Assembly: GCA_963728935.1 (NCBI GenBank)
Contig: CAVSMC010000012.1
Span: forward strand, 62,001 to 126,000
DNA: 64,000 bases
DNA from: CAVSMC01 sp963728935
GTDB lineage: Bacteria > Pseudomonadota > Gammaproteobacteria > Burkholderiales > Casimicrobiaceae
Direction of reading: 5' to 3'
The stretch's first letter is position 1. Every line of letters starts with the position of its first letter. The position numbers were made by a program, and so were the translations under genes. Under the pieces are notes generated by a model that saw only the letters and a program-made list of their open reading frames with translations, ran no database searches and had not been told where the DNA came from. Shown in pieces: positions 17,961-27,325 of this stretch.

Positions 17961-18980
17961 CTACGGCAGGATCTTCTCCCCCGTCGCGCCCTGCTTGCGT
18001 TCCGGCTTGACGAGGTCTTCGCGCGACACGCCGAGCCACATGACGATCGGCGCCATCACGAGCACCGACGAATAGATACCGAAGCAAATGCCGATCGTGA
18101 GCGCGAGCGCGAAGTAGTGCAGCGTTTCGCCGCCGAACAGCAGGATCGACAGCACCATCGTGAGCGTCATGCCGTGGGTGATGATCGTGCGCGAGATCGT
18201 GCTGGTGATCGCGTTGTCGATCACGTGCGTCACCGTCGCCTTGCGCATCTTGCGGAAGTTCTCCCGGATCCGGTCGGCGATGACGACTGACTCGTTGACC
18301 GAATAGCCGAGCACGGCGAGCACGGCGGCCAGCACCGGCAGCGAGAATTCCCACTGAAACAGCGCGAAGAAGCCGAGGATGATCACGACGTCGTGCAGGT
18401 TCGCGACGATCGCCGCGACCGCGAAGCGCCACTCGAAGCGCAACGCGAGATAGCCGACGATGCCGAGCGACACCAGCAGCAGCGCCAGCGCACCGTTTTC
18501 GTAGAGCTCCTTGCCGACCTGCGGGCCGACGAACTCGACGCGTTGCTGCTGCGCCGACGGATCGTCGGCTCTGAGCGCGGACATCAGGCAGTCCGACAGA
18601 TCGGCCGATGAGACGCCCGACGACGTGTTGCCCTCGGCGCGTTTCTTTGCCGCCCTTTCGCTGAGGCACGAATTGATCGGCGACTTCGAGTAGTCGTCCT
18701 TGAGCGGCAACCGGATCAGTGCGGTCGTCGACGTTCCGAATGACTGCACCGACACTTCGCCGCCGATGTCGCGCTCGACGATGTCGCGGATCTTCTGCAG
18801 GTCGGCGGCTTGAGCGTACGTCACCTCCATCAGCGTGCCGCCGCGGAAGTCGACGCCGAAGTTGAGACCTCGGCTGACGAGGAAGACGACCGCGAGCAGG
18901 AACGTGACGAGCGAGATGACGTTGAACGTCAGCGCGTACCGCATGAACGGGATATCGCGCTGGATCCTGAAGAATTCCAT
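17961..18980 (-). CDS. secF: Protein translocase subunit SecF
   Basis: 339 residues, six membrane helices expected. Works with SecD and YajC to use the proton gradient for late steps of Sec export. Recognisable are LNFGVDFRGGTLMEV in the periplasmic P1 start, ALRFEWRFAVAAIVANLHDVVI, and VLAVLGYSVNESVVIADRIREN, a hallmark of the RND-like SecF core. A roughly 35-residue Ser/Lys-rich insert around residues 95-130 enlarges the periplasmic domain relative to E. coli. The start is ATG 18980, 34 bases after the secD stop. Confidence 0.96.
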   Translation of the reverse strand: MEFFRIQRDIPFMRYALTFNVISLVTFLLAVVFLVSRGLNFGVDFRGGTLMEVTYAQAADLQKIRDIVERDIGGEVSVQSFGTSTTALIRLPLKDDYSKSPINSCLSERAAKKRAEGNTSSGVSSADLSDCLMSALRADDPSAQQQRVEFVGPQVGKELYENGALALLLVSLGIVGYLALRFEWRFAVAAIVANLHDVVIILGFFALFQWEFSLPVLAAVLAVLGYSVNESVVIADRIRENFRKMRKATVTHVIDNAITSTISRTIITHGMTLTMVLSILLFGGETLHYFALALTIGICFGIYSSVLVMAPIVMWLGVSREDLVKPERKQGATGEKILP

Positions 18981-19014
18981 GGTTTTCCGGAAGGAGTCGG
19001 CGGCGGGGCTGGCG

Positions 19015-20883
19015 CTACTTCGTGAGCGGCGCGCTCGGCGCCGCCGTCGGACGCCACACCTGTCCGATCGACACCTTGTTCAAGTGTTTGCGGTTGCCGT
19101 AGATCAGGTTGACGACGCCGCGCGAGACGAACACCGCCGAAAACATCGACGTCAGTATGCCGAGGCAATGGACGACGGCGAAGCCGCGGATGGGTCCGGT
19201 GCCGAAGATCAACAGCGCGACGCCCGCGATCAGCGTCGTCACGTTCGAGTCGAGGATCGTGTTCCAAGCGCGCTCGTAGCCGGCCTGGATCGCCGCATGC
19301 GGTGTAGCGCCCCAGCGCAGCTCCTCGCGGATGCGCTCGTTGATCAGCACGTTGGAGTCGATTGCCATGCCGAGCGTCAGCGCGATGGCGGCGATGCCGG
19401 GAAGCGTCAGCGTCGCCTGCAACATCGAGAGGATCGCGACCAGCAGCAACAGGTTGATCGCGAGCCCAAGCGTCGAGATCACGCCCATCAGCAGGTAATA
19501 GACGCACATGAAGATCGCGATGACGGCGAAGCCGTACATCACCGACCTGAAGCCCTTGTCGATGTTCTCCTTGCCGAGGCTCGGTCCGACCGTGCGCTCC
19601 TCGACGATCTCCATCGGCGCGGCGAGCGCGCCCGCACGCATCAGCAGCGCGACGTCGTTCGCTTCGCGAGTCGACATACGGCCGCTGATCTGCACGCGGC
19701 CGCCGCCGATTTCCTCGCGGATCACCGGCGCGGTTATGACTTCGGCCTTGCCTTTTTCGACCAGCACGATCGCCATGCGCTTGCCGACGTTCTCGCGCGT
19801 GACCTCCTTGAAAATGCGTGCGCCGGTGCCGTCGAGATTCACGTGGACTGCAGGCTCGTTCGTTCGCTGGTCGAAGCCCGGCTGCGCGTCGTTGATGCGA
19901 TCGCCGGTCAGCACGACCTGACGCTTGACCAGCACCGGCACGCCGTTGCGCTCGACGAAGAGATCGCTGCCGAACGGGACGTTGCCCGCGATTGCCTGCT
20001 CGGTTGCGCCGGGATCTTCGTTGATCATCCGTATCTCAAGCGTGGCGGTGCGCCCGAGGATGTCTTTCGCCCGCGCCGTGTCCTGCACGCCGGGCAATTG
20101 CACGACGACGCGATCCGCGCCTTGTTGCTGGATGATCGGCTCGGCGACGCCCAGCTCGTTCACGCGGTTGCGCAGGATCGTGATGTTCTGCTGGACGGCG
20201 CCGTCCTGGATGCGCTTCTGCGCTTCCGGCTTGAGCGAAGCGATCAGGCGCAACTCGCCGCCGGCGACATCGACCTCGCGCAGCAGCAGGTCGGGAAACG
20301 CGTTGCCGATTTCGCCACGCGCTTTCGTCCGCTCCGCTTCATCGCGGAAGCGCACGACCACGGTCGTTCCTTCGCGTCCCACGCCCGTGTACTGCACTTT
20401 CTTCTCGCGCAGCAGCGAGCGGATGTCGGTCGTGTAACGGTCGGCGGCCTTGTCGAGCGCGGCCTTCATGTCGACTTGCAACAGGAAGTGCACGCCGCCG
20501 CGAAGGTCGAGGCCGAGGTACATCGGCAGCGCGCCCACCGACGCGAGCCAACGCGGCGATTCGGAAATGAGATTGAGCGCGACGATGTAGTTGTCGCCGA
20601 GCTTCGCCGTCAGCACGTCCTTCGCGTGCGTCTGCACGTCGCGGTCCGAAAAGCGGGCTTTGATACCGGTCGGATCGAGCGACGCGCCGCGGTACGCAAT
20701 GTTGGCCGCCTTCAGCGTGTCCTCGACGTTGGCGAGCGTGGAGGTGTCGACCTTGACGTTCGCCTTGGACGTCGACACTTGCACGGCCGGCACCTCGGGG
20801 AAGAAGTTCGGCAGCGTGTAAAGGATGCCGATCGAGAGCGCGATCGCGATGACGATGTATTTCCAGAGCGGGTAACGATTCAT
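19015..20883 (-). CDS. secD: Protein translocase subunit SecD
   Basis: 622 residues, as in other proteobacteria. N-terminal helix (WKYIVIAIALSIGILYTLPNFF), a large periplasmic region with YLGLDLRGGVHFLLQVDM, and a C-terminal RND-like membrane domain with GIAAIALTLGMAIDSNVLINERIREEL. The Asp in that last motif is the known proton-relay region. It sits between yajC and secF in the standard order. ATG 20883 begins MNRYPLWKY. Confidence 0.97.
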   Translation of the reverse strand: MNRYPLWKYIVIAIALSIGILYTLPNFFPEVPAVQVSTSKANVKVDTSTLANVEDTLKAANIAYRGASLDPTGIKARFSDRDVQTHAKDVLTAKLGDNYIVALNLISESPRWLASVGALPMYLGLDLRGGVHFLLQVDMKAALDKAADRYTTDIRSLLREKKVQYTGVGREGTTVVVRFRDEAERTKARGEIGNAFPDLLLREVDVAGGELRLIASLKPEAQKRIQDGAVQQNITILRNRVNELGVAEPIIQQQGADRVVVQLPGVQDTARAKDILGRTATLEIRMINEDPGATEQAIAGNVPFGSDLFVERNGVPVLVKRQVVLTGDRINDAQPGFDQRTNEPAVHVNLDGTGARIFKEVTRENVGKRMAIVLVEKGKAEVITAPVIREEIGGGRVQISGRMSTREANDVALLMRAGALAAPMEIVEERTVGPSLGKENIDKGFRSVMYGFAVIAIFMCVYYLLMGVISTLGLAINLLLLVAILSMLQATLTLPGIAAIALTLGMAIDSNVLINERIREELRWGATPHAAIQAGYERAWNTILDSNVTTLIAGVALLIFGTGPIRGFAVVHCLGILTSMFSAVFVSRGVVNLIYGNRKHLNKVSIGQVWRPTAAPSAPLTK

Positions 20884-20951
20884 GGGCTAAGGGCGATGCG
20901 GCAGGAGCGGAGCGGGCCGGCGCGACGCGGCGCGCGCCGTGCTCCCGGCCG

Positions 20952-21287
20952 TCAGAGCGCCTTGATCGTGCCTTTGGGCAGCAGCTGCGCGATCGCGGTG
21001 CGCTGGATGTTCACCTCGATGTTCGGCGCGACCTCGACGCTCGCGTATTGTTCGGTGAGCTTGGAAATGCGCCCGACCATGCCGCCCGCGGTGACGACCT
21101 CGTCGCCCTTCTGCAGGTTCGTGAGCATCTCCTTCTGCTCTTTCGAGCGCTTCTGCTGAGGGCGGATCAGCAGGAAATAGAATACGACGAAGATCGCGAC
21201 CATCGGCAGGAACGCCATCAGGTCGCCGCCGGGCAAGGATGGCGCCGCTTGCGCGTAGGCGGGCGAGATCATGATGTCGGCGAGCAT
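20952..21287 (-). CDS. yajC: Sec translocon accessory protein YajC
   Basis: 111 residues if translation starts at ATG 21287 (MLADIMISPAYAQ), matching the usual 110. An upstream in-frame ATG at 21329 would add an atypical 14-residue extension; GGAG nine bases ahead favours 21287. One membrane helix (FLPMVAIFVVFYFLLI) is followed by the family signature RPQQKRSKEQKEML and a small GDEVVTAGGMVGRI domain. Partner of SecDF in the inner membrane. Confidence 0.93.
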   Translation of the reverse strand: MLADIMISPAYAQAAPSLPGGDLMAFLPMVAIFVVFYFLLIRPQQKRSKEQKEMLTNLQKGDEVVTAGGMVGRISKLTEQYASVEVAPNIEVNIQRTAIAQLLPKGTIKAL

Positions 21288-21411
21288 GAGCGGATTCTCC
21301 GGACGAAACGCGATGCTCGCGGCGGCCATTGGACTCCCTTATGCGCGCGAGCGGTAACTGCGCATTCTACCATGCGGACCTTCGCGCTCCGGTGCGCCTA
21401 CCGCGGGCGAG

Positions 21412-22527
21412 TCAAGCGGCGTCCCCGCTCGCCCGGGTCGTCCGAAACGCCGCCGCCCACGACGAAAACCGGTCCGCGGCGATCGCCGCGCGCATGTCGG
21501 CCGCGAGCGTCAGGTAGAAGTGGAGGTTGTGAATCGTATTGAGGCGCGCGCCCAGAATCTCGTTCACGCGCTGCAGATGGTGCAGGTACGCGCGGCTGAA
21601 ATGATGGCACGCGTAGCAGCCGCAGTCCGGGTCGAGCGGCCGCGTATCGTGCCGATGCCGCGCATTACGGATCTTCACGTCGCCGCGGCTCGTGAACAGC
21701 CAGCCGTTGCGCGCGTTGCGCGTCGGCAGCACGCAGTCGAACATGTCGATACCGGCCTCGACGCTCGCGACGATGTCCTCCGGCGTGCCGACGCCCATCA
21801 GATACCGGGGCCGATCCGCCGGAAGCCGTGGTGCGAGCCTCGTCAGCACGCGCATCATCTCGTCCTTCGGTTCGCCGACCGACATCCCGCCGATCGCGTA
21901 GCCGTCGAAGCCGATCGAGACCAGATGGTCGAGCGATTCGTCGCGCAGATCGTCGTGCATGCCGCCCTGAACAATGCCGAACAGCGCGTTCGGGTTGTCG
22001 AGCTTCGCGAACTCGTCCTTCGAGCGGCGCGCCCATCGCAGCGACAACTGCATCGATTGCGCCGCTTCGTCGTGCGTCGCCGGATACGGCGTGCACTCGT
22101 CGAACACCATGGCGATGTCGGCGTCGAGCGCGCGCTGCACCTGCATCGACACCTCCGGTGTGAGCAAGAGCCGATCGCCGTTGACCGGAGACGCGAACGC
22201 CACGCCGTCTTCTCGCACCTTGCGAAGCGCGCCGAGGCTCCAAACTTGAAAGCCGCCCGAATCGGTCAGGATCGGCCGCTGCCATCCCATGAAGCGGTGC
22301 AGTCCGCCATGCGCGGCGACGACGTCGTGGCCAGGACGCAGCCAAAGATGGAACGTGTTGCCGAGCACGATCTGTGCGCCGAGGTCGGCGAGCTCGTTGG
22401 GCGCCATTGCCTTGACCGTGCCGTACGTTCCGACCGGCATGAAGATCGGCGTGTCGACGGTGCCGTGCGCGAGGGTGACAATGCCGCGCCGGGCCTGTCC
22501 CGAGGTGGCGATGACGTCGAAGCGCAC
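21412..22527 (-). CDS. tgt: Queuine tRNA-ribosyltransferase
   Basis: 371 residues. Swaps guanine 34 for preQ1 in GUN-anticodon tRNAs. LTDSGGFQVWSLG carries the catalytic Asp, LMGVGTPEDIV and FDCVLPTRNARNGWLFTSRG the tRNA-contact region with the nucleophilic Asp, and the C-terminal zinc site CGCYACHHFSRAYLHHL is intact (C-x-C-x2-C plus His). Upstream on the same strand is queA, which makes the next step, although a secreted-protein gene separates them. Confidence 0.97.
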   Translation of the reverse strand: MRFDVIATSGQARRGIVTLAHGTVDTPIFMPVGTYGTVKAMAPNELADLGAQIVLGNTFHLWLRPGHDVVAAHGGLHRFMGWQRPILTDSGGFQVWSLGALRKVREDGVAFASPVNGDRLLLTPEVSMQVQRALDADIAMVFDECTPYPATHDEAAQSMQLSLRWARRSKDEFAKLDNPNALFGIVQGGMHDDLRDESLDHLVSIGFDGYAIGGMSVGEPKDEMMRVLTRLAPRLPADRPRYLMGVGTPEDIVASVEAGIDMFDCVLPTRNARNGWLFTSRGDVKIRNARHRHDTRPLDPDCGCYACHHFSRAYLHHLQRVNEILGARLNTIHNLHFYLTLAADMRAAIAADRFSSWAAAFRTTRASGDAA

Positions 22528-22599
22528 GGAAGGGGTCCGGCGCGAACGGGCGTCAGTGCGCCGCCGCCACGAACGCGTCGGCGGACCGGTCGGACGGCT

Positions 22600-23550
22600 T
22601 CAACGAGCGACGATCTGCCCGTCGGGCAGCGTCACGAGCTGGAGCGCCGGGCCGAAGCCGGTCTGGAGGCTCGTGCCGTCGAGCACGACGGCGAACGGAA
22701 AGCCGGCGCGCCACGCGTCGAGTTGAGCGCGATTGCGCCAGCCCAATGGGATCTGCGCCGGGTCGCCGGGCACGGTGGTGGAGCAGGCCACGGCGCCGAA
22801 ATCGAATGCGTTCTTCCAGACCTGGTAGAAGTCGCCGCCGAACTGGCCATTGCCGACCACCGGGTAGTCGGGTGCGATGGCGATGTGGATGACGCACGCC
22901 ACACCGGTGATGCGCAGCGCGATCGCCGGGTCCGGCTGCCCGAGCGCGTTGTGCTGCGTCCATTGCGCGACTACCGTCGTGCCGGGTTTCGGTTGATTGC
23001 CGCCTGCATACTGATTGCTCGTGAGCGAGGTCACGCCGGCGGTCAGCGGATGCGCGACGATGCTTGCGGGATTGAGCGTGCGCGCGGCGTTCGGAGTGCC
23101 CGATCCGTCGGTCGGCGTCCCGATCCCGTCCGTCGTGTTGGGATCGATCGTCTCGAGCGCGCCCCAACCGCTCGGCGGCTGCAGCACCGGGTTGCGGATG
23201 TCGCTTCGGTCCTGGTCGTAGAAGGTGCCGAGCACGACGGCCCGACCCGAATTCGCGAATTGCGCCGCGACATTGCCGACCGAGTTTGCGTTGGCGAACA
23301 CGCCATCCTCGAACAGCAGGATCACGTCGAAGTTCGCCTGCAGAGACGACAGCGTGGGCGTCGTCCTGGCGACATCGACACCGGTGAACGTATGGCCGGT
23401 GATGTTCGCGCTGAACGCCGCCGCCGTTTCGGCGGACCAACGGTTCGACAGCACGCCGACGCGCGCGGCATCGGCGGCGGACGACAACATGCCCGCCGCT
23501 GCGATGAGCGCCGTGGCAGCGCAGACTCCCAAACCGCGAATCATTGTCAT
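22600..23550 (-). CDS. Secreted protein of unknown function between queA and tgt
   Basis: 316 residues starting MTMIRGLGVCAATALIAAAGMLSSAADAA, a clear Sec signal peptide with cleavage near residue 28. The mature part is acidic to neutral, rich in Asn, Gly, Thr and Ala, and has few Lys, as is common for exported proteins. An early alpha/beta-like segment (ARVGVLSNRWSAETAAAF, later FDVILLFEDGVF and AVVLGTFYDQDR) resembles a Rossmann-type fold such as ThuA or class I amidotransferases, but no catalytic signature is visible. Two cysteines in the mature protein could form a disulfide. ATG 23544 is an equally possible start. Not recognised. Confidence 0.75.
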   Translation of the reverse strand: MTMIRGLGVCAATALIAAAGMLSSAADAARVGVLSNRWSAETAAAFSANITGHTFTGVDVARTTPTLSSLQANFDVILLFEDGVFANANSVGNVAAQFANSGRAVVLGTFYDQDRSDIRNPVLQPPSGWGALETIDPNTTDGIGTPTDGSGTPNAARTLNPASIVAHPLTAGVTSLTSNQYAGGNQPKPGTTVVAQWTQHNALGQPDPAIALRITGVACVIHIAIAPDYPVVGNGQFGGDFYQVWKNAFDFGAVACSTTVPGDPAQIPLGWRNRAQLDAWRAGFPFAVVLDGTSLQTGFGPALQLVTLPDGQIVAR

Positions 23551-23751
23551 TGAGGGAAACGAGCGGTCGCGATCGCCATCGCGCCCCGTTCCACGACGAT
23601 TTCGATTGAGGAAGAGAGTAACGCATGGAGCGCAAAAGTGCCAAGCACATCGCTGCGAGAATCGGCGTCGACAGCGAGAACTGTTGCGACAGATTCATAA
23701 ACGCGCCATTTGTCGCCGGACGGCGACGGATTTCACCGTCTTCGTTTGGAG

Positions 23752-24819
23752 TCAGGCCCGGGCTCGGCAGGCGTCCGCGCGCTCGAGCAGCATCGCGTCG
23801 CCGTAGCTGAAGAAGCGGAAGCGCGAAGCAATCGCGTGTGCATACGCGTCGCGAATCGTGGAAGCTCCGGCGAACGCCGATACCAGCATCAGCAGCGTCG
23901 TGCGCGGCAGATGGAAGTTCGTCAGCAAGCGGTCGACGACGCGAAACCGAAAGCCCGGCGTGATGAACAGCGCGGTTTCGCCGTCACCCGCCGTTACGCT
24001 GCCGTCGTCGCGGGCCGCCGATTCGAGTGCGCGCAGGCTCGTGGTGCCCACGGCGAGCACGCGCCCGCCACGCGATCGGGCGGATGCAATCGCCGCCGAC
24101 GTTGCGTCCGGTATTCGATACCACTCGGCGTGCATTCGGTGCTTGCCGAGGTCTTCGTGGACGACCGGTGCGAACGTGCCCGCGCCGACGTGCAGCGTCA
24201 CGTACGCGAGCGCGACGCCGCGCTCGCGCAAGGACACGAGCAGCGGTTGGTCGAAGTGCAGCCCCGCGGTCGGCGCGGCGACCGCGCCGGCATGGCGCGC
24301 GTACACCGTCTGATAGCGCGCCTCGTCGGACGCGTCGGCCGGCCGCGCGATGTAGGGCGGCAGCGGGACCTCGCCGTGGCGGCCGAGATAGTCGACGAGA
24401 GGTCCGCCGTCGTCGATGCGCAGGCGGAAGAAGCGCTCGTCGCGCGCGAGAACGGTTGCGCTCGCACCGCCCGGCAGCGCGAGCTTCGCGCCGATGCGCG
24501 GCGCATGGCTCGCGCGAAGCTGGAACAAGCCCACGTGTTCCGCGAGAACTCTTTCGAGCAGCAACTCGACCTTGCCGCCGGTCGCCTTCGCCGCATGAAG
24601 CCGCGACTTGAGCACCCGTGTGTCGTTCAGCACGATCACGTCGCCCGGCTGCACGAGCGCCGGCAGATCGTTGAACGTCCGCTCGACGAAGCGGGCGCCT
24701 TGCACCGCATCCGGAACGACGTGCAACAGCCGGCTCGCGGTGCGCTCGGCGGCGGGCGACTGTGCGATCAGCTCGGAGGGTAGAACGAAGTCGAAATCGG
24801 ACAGGCGGTATGTCCGCAT
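23752..24819 (-). CDS. queA: S-adenosylmethionine:tRNA ribosyltransferase-isomerase
   Basis: 355 residues. Builds epoxyqueuosine on tRNA using the ribosyl part of SAM. The N-terminus LSDFDFVLPSELIAQSPA and the motifs VLNDTRVLKSRL, RYQTVYARHAGAVAAPTAGLHF and NFHLPRTTLLMLVSAF are characteristic. ATG 24819 (MRTYRLSDFD) matches the family start; the frame remains open upstream but in unrelated sequence. Starts 26 bases after the stop of the AcpS-acyltransferase fusion gene, so it may be transcribed through from the lipid cluster. Confidence 0.97.
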   Translation of the reverse strand: MRTYRLSDFDFVLPSELIAQSPAAERTASRLLHVVPDAVQGARFVERTFNDLPALVQPGDVIVLNDTRVLKSRLHAAKATGGKVELLLERVLAEHVGLFQLRASHAPRIGAKLALPGGASATVLARDERFFRLRIDDGGPLVDYLGRHGEVPLPPYIARPADASDEARYQTVYARHAGAVAAPTAGLHFDQPLLVSLRERGVALAYVTLHVGAGTFAPVVHEDLGKHRMHAEWYRIPDATSAAIASARSRGGRVLAVGTTSLRALESAARDDGSVTAGDGETALFITPGFRFRVVDRLLTNFHLPRTTLLMLVSAFAGASTIRDAYAHAIASRFRFFSYGDAMLLERADACRARA

Positions 24820-24845
24820 CGCGGTCGTCACGAAAGGCGATCCCG

Positions 24846-26054
24846 CTAGGCGCGCTTCCACCGCTTGTGCACCCAGTACCACTGCTCGGGGTGGCGCAAC
24901 ACGAGCCGCTCGATCGCCTCGTTGTAGGCACGCGTGTTGCGTCGGATCGCCTCGTCGACATCGTCGCACTCGATCGGCGCGAGCGCCTCCTCGAAGCGGA
25001 CGACGTGGCGACCGTCCGGCTCGCGCCACGCGGCAGCCGGCAGCACGGGCGCGCCGGTGGACAGCGCGATCAAGGCGAGCGCGCGAAACGTTCCCGCGGG
25101 CTCGCCGAAGAAGTCGACGCGGATGCCGTCGCCGCCGCGCGCGTGCTGGTCGAACGGAAAGACGATCAGATCGCCCGCTTCCAATCGCGACAGCATGGCG
25201 TCGAGCGAGTCGCGTTTGCCGAACACGCCCAAGCCCGCGCGCTCGAAGCGCCGCGTCACCATGTCGTCGAGCCACTTCGGTTTCACCGGCCGGCGGACGA
25301 AGTGGAAGCGGCCCTTGAGCTCGGGGAAATGACCGATCGCGGCGACCGTGGCCACCTCCCAGTTGCCGAAGTGCCCGGTCATCACCAGCGCGCCCTTGCC
25401 TTGCGCGAGCGCCGCGTCGGCGGCCTCCGTGTTCTCGACGCGAACCCGTGCGAGGATGCGCTCGCGCGACTGGAACGACATCGCGAAGAACTCGACGATC
25501 AGCTTCCAGATGTGGCCGTAGAACGCGAGCTTGATCCGCTCGATTTCCTCGGGCGGCAGCGTATCGGCGAACACGCGCTCGAGGTTGCGCTGGACGACGT
25601 CGCGCCGCCACGGCACCAGACGATGCAGAATGCGTCCGGCGAGCGGTACAGCGATCGTCGCCGGCTGCGCGAGCGCGACGGCCGACGCGCTGACGGCGTC
25701 ATGGGTGAGCGACAGCGCAATCGACGCGATCCGGCGACGATCGAGCACCGCGCGCGCGCGCGGCGACGCAACGACTTGCGGCGCGCCGTAACCGTCGCGC
25801 GCGACGGAGAAATCGGCCGCTTCGATCGCGCTCATCGCCGTTTCGCGCGGAAATAGTTTGAGACACGCTTCCTTCGCTGCGAATCGCGCGGCGAGACTTG
25901 CCGCGCGACCCACGCCGTCGCCGGCGTCGGCCAGCTCGGTCGGCGTGAACAGCCGGGCGAGATCGGACGGCGGCGTTTGCGCGATCAGCCGCTCGATGCG
26001 CGCGATCTCGACGGTATCGATGCCGCAGCGGGATGCGGCGGCCGGCTCGCCCAT
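24846..26054 (-). CDS. Holo-ACP synthase / LpxL-type acyltransferase fusion
   Basis: 402 residues with two enzymes in one uninterrupted frame. Residues 1 to about 130 are an AcpS-type 4'-phosphopantetheinyl transferase: CGIDTVEIARIERLI with the metal Asp at 13 and AARFAAKEACLKLF with the metal Glu at 62. Residues from about 135 onward are an LpxL/HtrB-family acyl-ACP-dependent acyltransferase, with TGHFGNWE holding the H-x4-E dyad (H228, E233) and GVFGKRDSLDAML, FPFDQHA, and the C-terminal WYWVHKRWKRA. The N-terminal anchor helix usual for LpxL is largely missing. ATG overlaps the upstream ketosynthase stop (TGATG). Likely activates the cluster's ACP and transfers its acyl product. I do not know this fusion from elsewhere. 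Confidence 0.88.
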   Translation of the reverse strand: MGEPAAASRCGIDTVEIARIERLIAQTPPSDLARLFTPTELADAGDGVGRAASLAARFAAKEACLKLFPRETAMSAIEAADFSVARDGYGAPQVVASPRARAVLDRRRIASIALSLTHDAVSASAVALAQPATIAVPLAGRILHRLVPWRRDVVQRNLERVFADTLPPEEIERIKLAFYGHIWKLIVEFFAMSFQSRERILARVRVENTEAADAALAQGKGALVMTGHFGNWEVATVAAIGHFPELKGRFHFVRRPVKPKWLDDMVTRRFERAGLGVFGKRDSLDAMLSRLEAGDLIVFPFDQHARGGDGIRVDFFGEPAGTFRALALIALSTGAPVLPAAAWREPDGRHVVRFEEALAPIECDDVDEAIRRNTRAYNEAIERLVLRHPEQWYWVHKRWKRA

Positions 26055-27325
26055 CAGCCCCGCACGACCAGCGCGGCGTCGTTGCCGCCGAAGCCGCGCG
26101 AGAGCACCAGCGCGATGTCGGTCGCCGGCGTCTGCGCCGACGCGGACACCGTGACGCCGGCGCAGGCGGGATCGACGGTGCGCAACGTCGCTACGCCCGG
26201 CACGCGCCGCGACGACAGCGCAACCAGCGCAAGCACCGTTTCGACCATCGGCGCCGCCGCGAGCAGATGACCGAACGCCCACTTGAACGCGGTCGTCGGC
26301 GGGACCGCGTCGCCGAACACGCGGCGAAGCGCCAGCGCCTCCGATGCATCGGACAGCCGCGTTCCGTTGCCGTGCGCGACGACCATGCCGACGTCGTGCG
26401 GCACGATGCGCGCATCGTCGAGCGCCTGAGCGATCGCGCGCGCGAGGCCGTCGCCGTCGTCGCGAATTTCGAGCAGGCCGCGCGCTTCGCTGACCGCCGC
26501 GCCGCCGAGGTATTCGCCGACGACGCGCGCGTCGCGCTCCTGCGCCGACGCCGCCGTCTCGAGCACCAGCGCGCCCGCGCCTTCGCCGAATACGCTGCCA
26601 TCGCGATCGACGTCGAACGGGCGCAGCGCGTCCTTCGCGAGCAGGCCGGCGCGTTGGTAGTACAGCATCGTCTGCGGCTCGATCTGCGTATCGTGCGCGA
26701 TCGCGATCGCGCGGTCGGCTTCGCCGGCGCGAAGCGCTGCCGCAGCTTCGATCACGGCGAGCGCGCCGCCGACGCTGTGATTGGTGATGCAGGCGTTGGT
26801 CCCCTTCAGCCCGTGCCGGATGCCGGCGTGGCACAGCACGTTGTTCGGCAGCGCGCGCAACAACCACATCGGGTTGACGACGTTCGCGAGCTCGCGGCCG
26901 AACGCTTGCATCTCGCCGTGCGTCTCCGCCATCAGCGGAAAGAAGTCGTATTGCGTGTTGAAGGCACCGCCGCCGGAGCCCACGAACACGCCGAAGCGGT
27001 CGGCGAAGCGCGTGGCGGCGGGTTCGTCGAGACTTGCGCGGAAGGCGTCGAACGCGGCGGCGTCCATCGTGCTTGCCGCGGCATAGAGGCCAAGAATGTC
27101 GGTGCGCCGAATCAGCTTGTGCAGCTTGCGGTCGGGCACGAGCTTCGTCGCGTTGTAGTCGACGATTTCGGCGGCGTTGCGCACCGGCCACGCGGTGGCG
27201 TCCCATTGCTCGATCGCGCGGATCGACGAGCGGCCGGCATCGAGCGCCTCGAAGATCGACTGCGGGTCGCGGCCCGAGCCGCATACCGCGCCGCTGCCGG
27301 TGATGACGATCTTCATCGGTGTCAT
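26054..27325 (-). CDS. Divergent beta-ketoacyl-ACP synthase
   Basis: 423 residues, thiolase fold. The nucleophile lies in NACITNHSVGGAL (Cys179) instead of the common TACxSG context; the two histidines are in AHGNGT (His318) and KWAFGHLLAAA (Lys348, His353). The Cys-His-His-Lys set is therefore complete, and the protein is probably catalytic rather than a chain-length-factor-like partner, although its motif surroundings are unusual. ATG 27325 overlaps the FabF-like gene stop (ATGA); ATG 27316 is an alternative. It probably acts with the neighbouring FabF-like synthase, either as a heterodimer or on a different chain length. Confidence 0.87.
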   Translation of the reverse strand: MTPMKIVITGSGAVCGSGRDPQSIFEALDAGRSSIRAIEQWDATAWPVRNAAEIVDYNATKLVPDRKLHKLIRRTDILGLYAAASTMDAAAFDAFRASLDEPAATRFADRFGVFVGSGGGAFNTQYDFFPLMAETHGEMQAFGRELANVVNPMWLLRALPNNVLCHAGIRHGLKGTNACITNHSVGGALAVIEAAAALRAGEADRAIAIAHDTQIEPQTMLYYQRAGLLAKDALRPFDVDRDGSVFGEGAGALVLETAASAQERDARVVGEYLGGAAVSEARGLLEIRDDGDGLARAIAQALDDARIVPHDVGMVVAHGNGTRLSDASEALALRRVFGDAVPPTTAFKWAFGHLLAAAPMVETVLALVALSSRRVPGVATLRTVDPACAGVTVSASAQTPATDIALVLSRGFGGNDAALVVRG

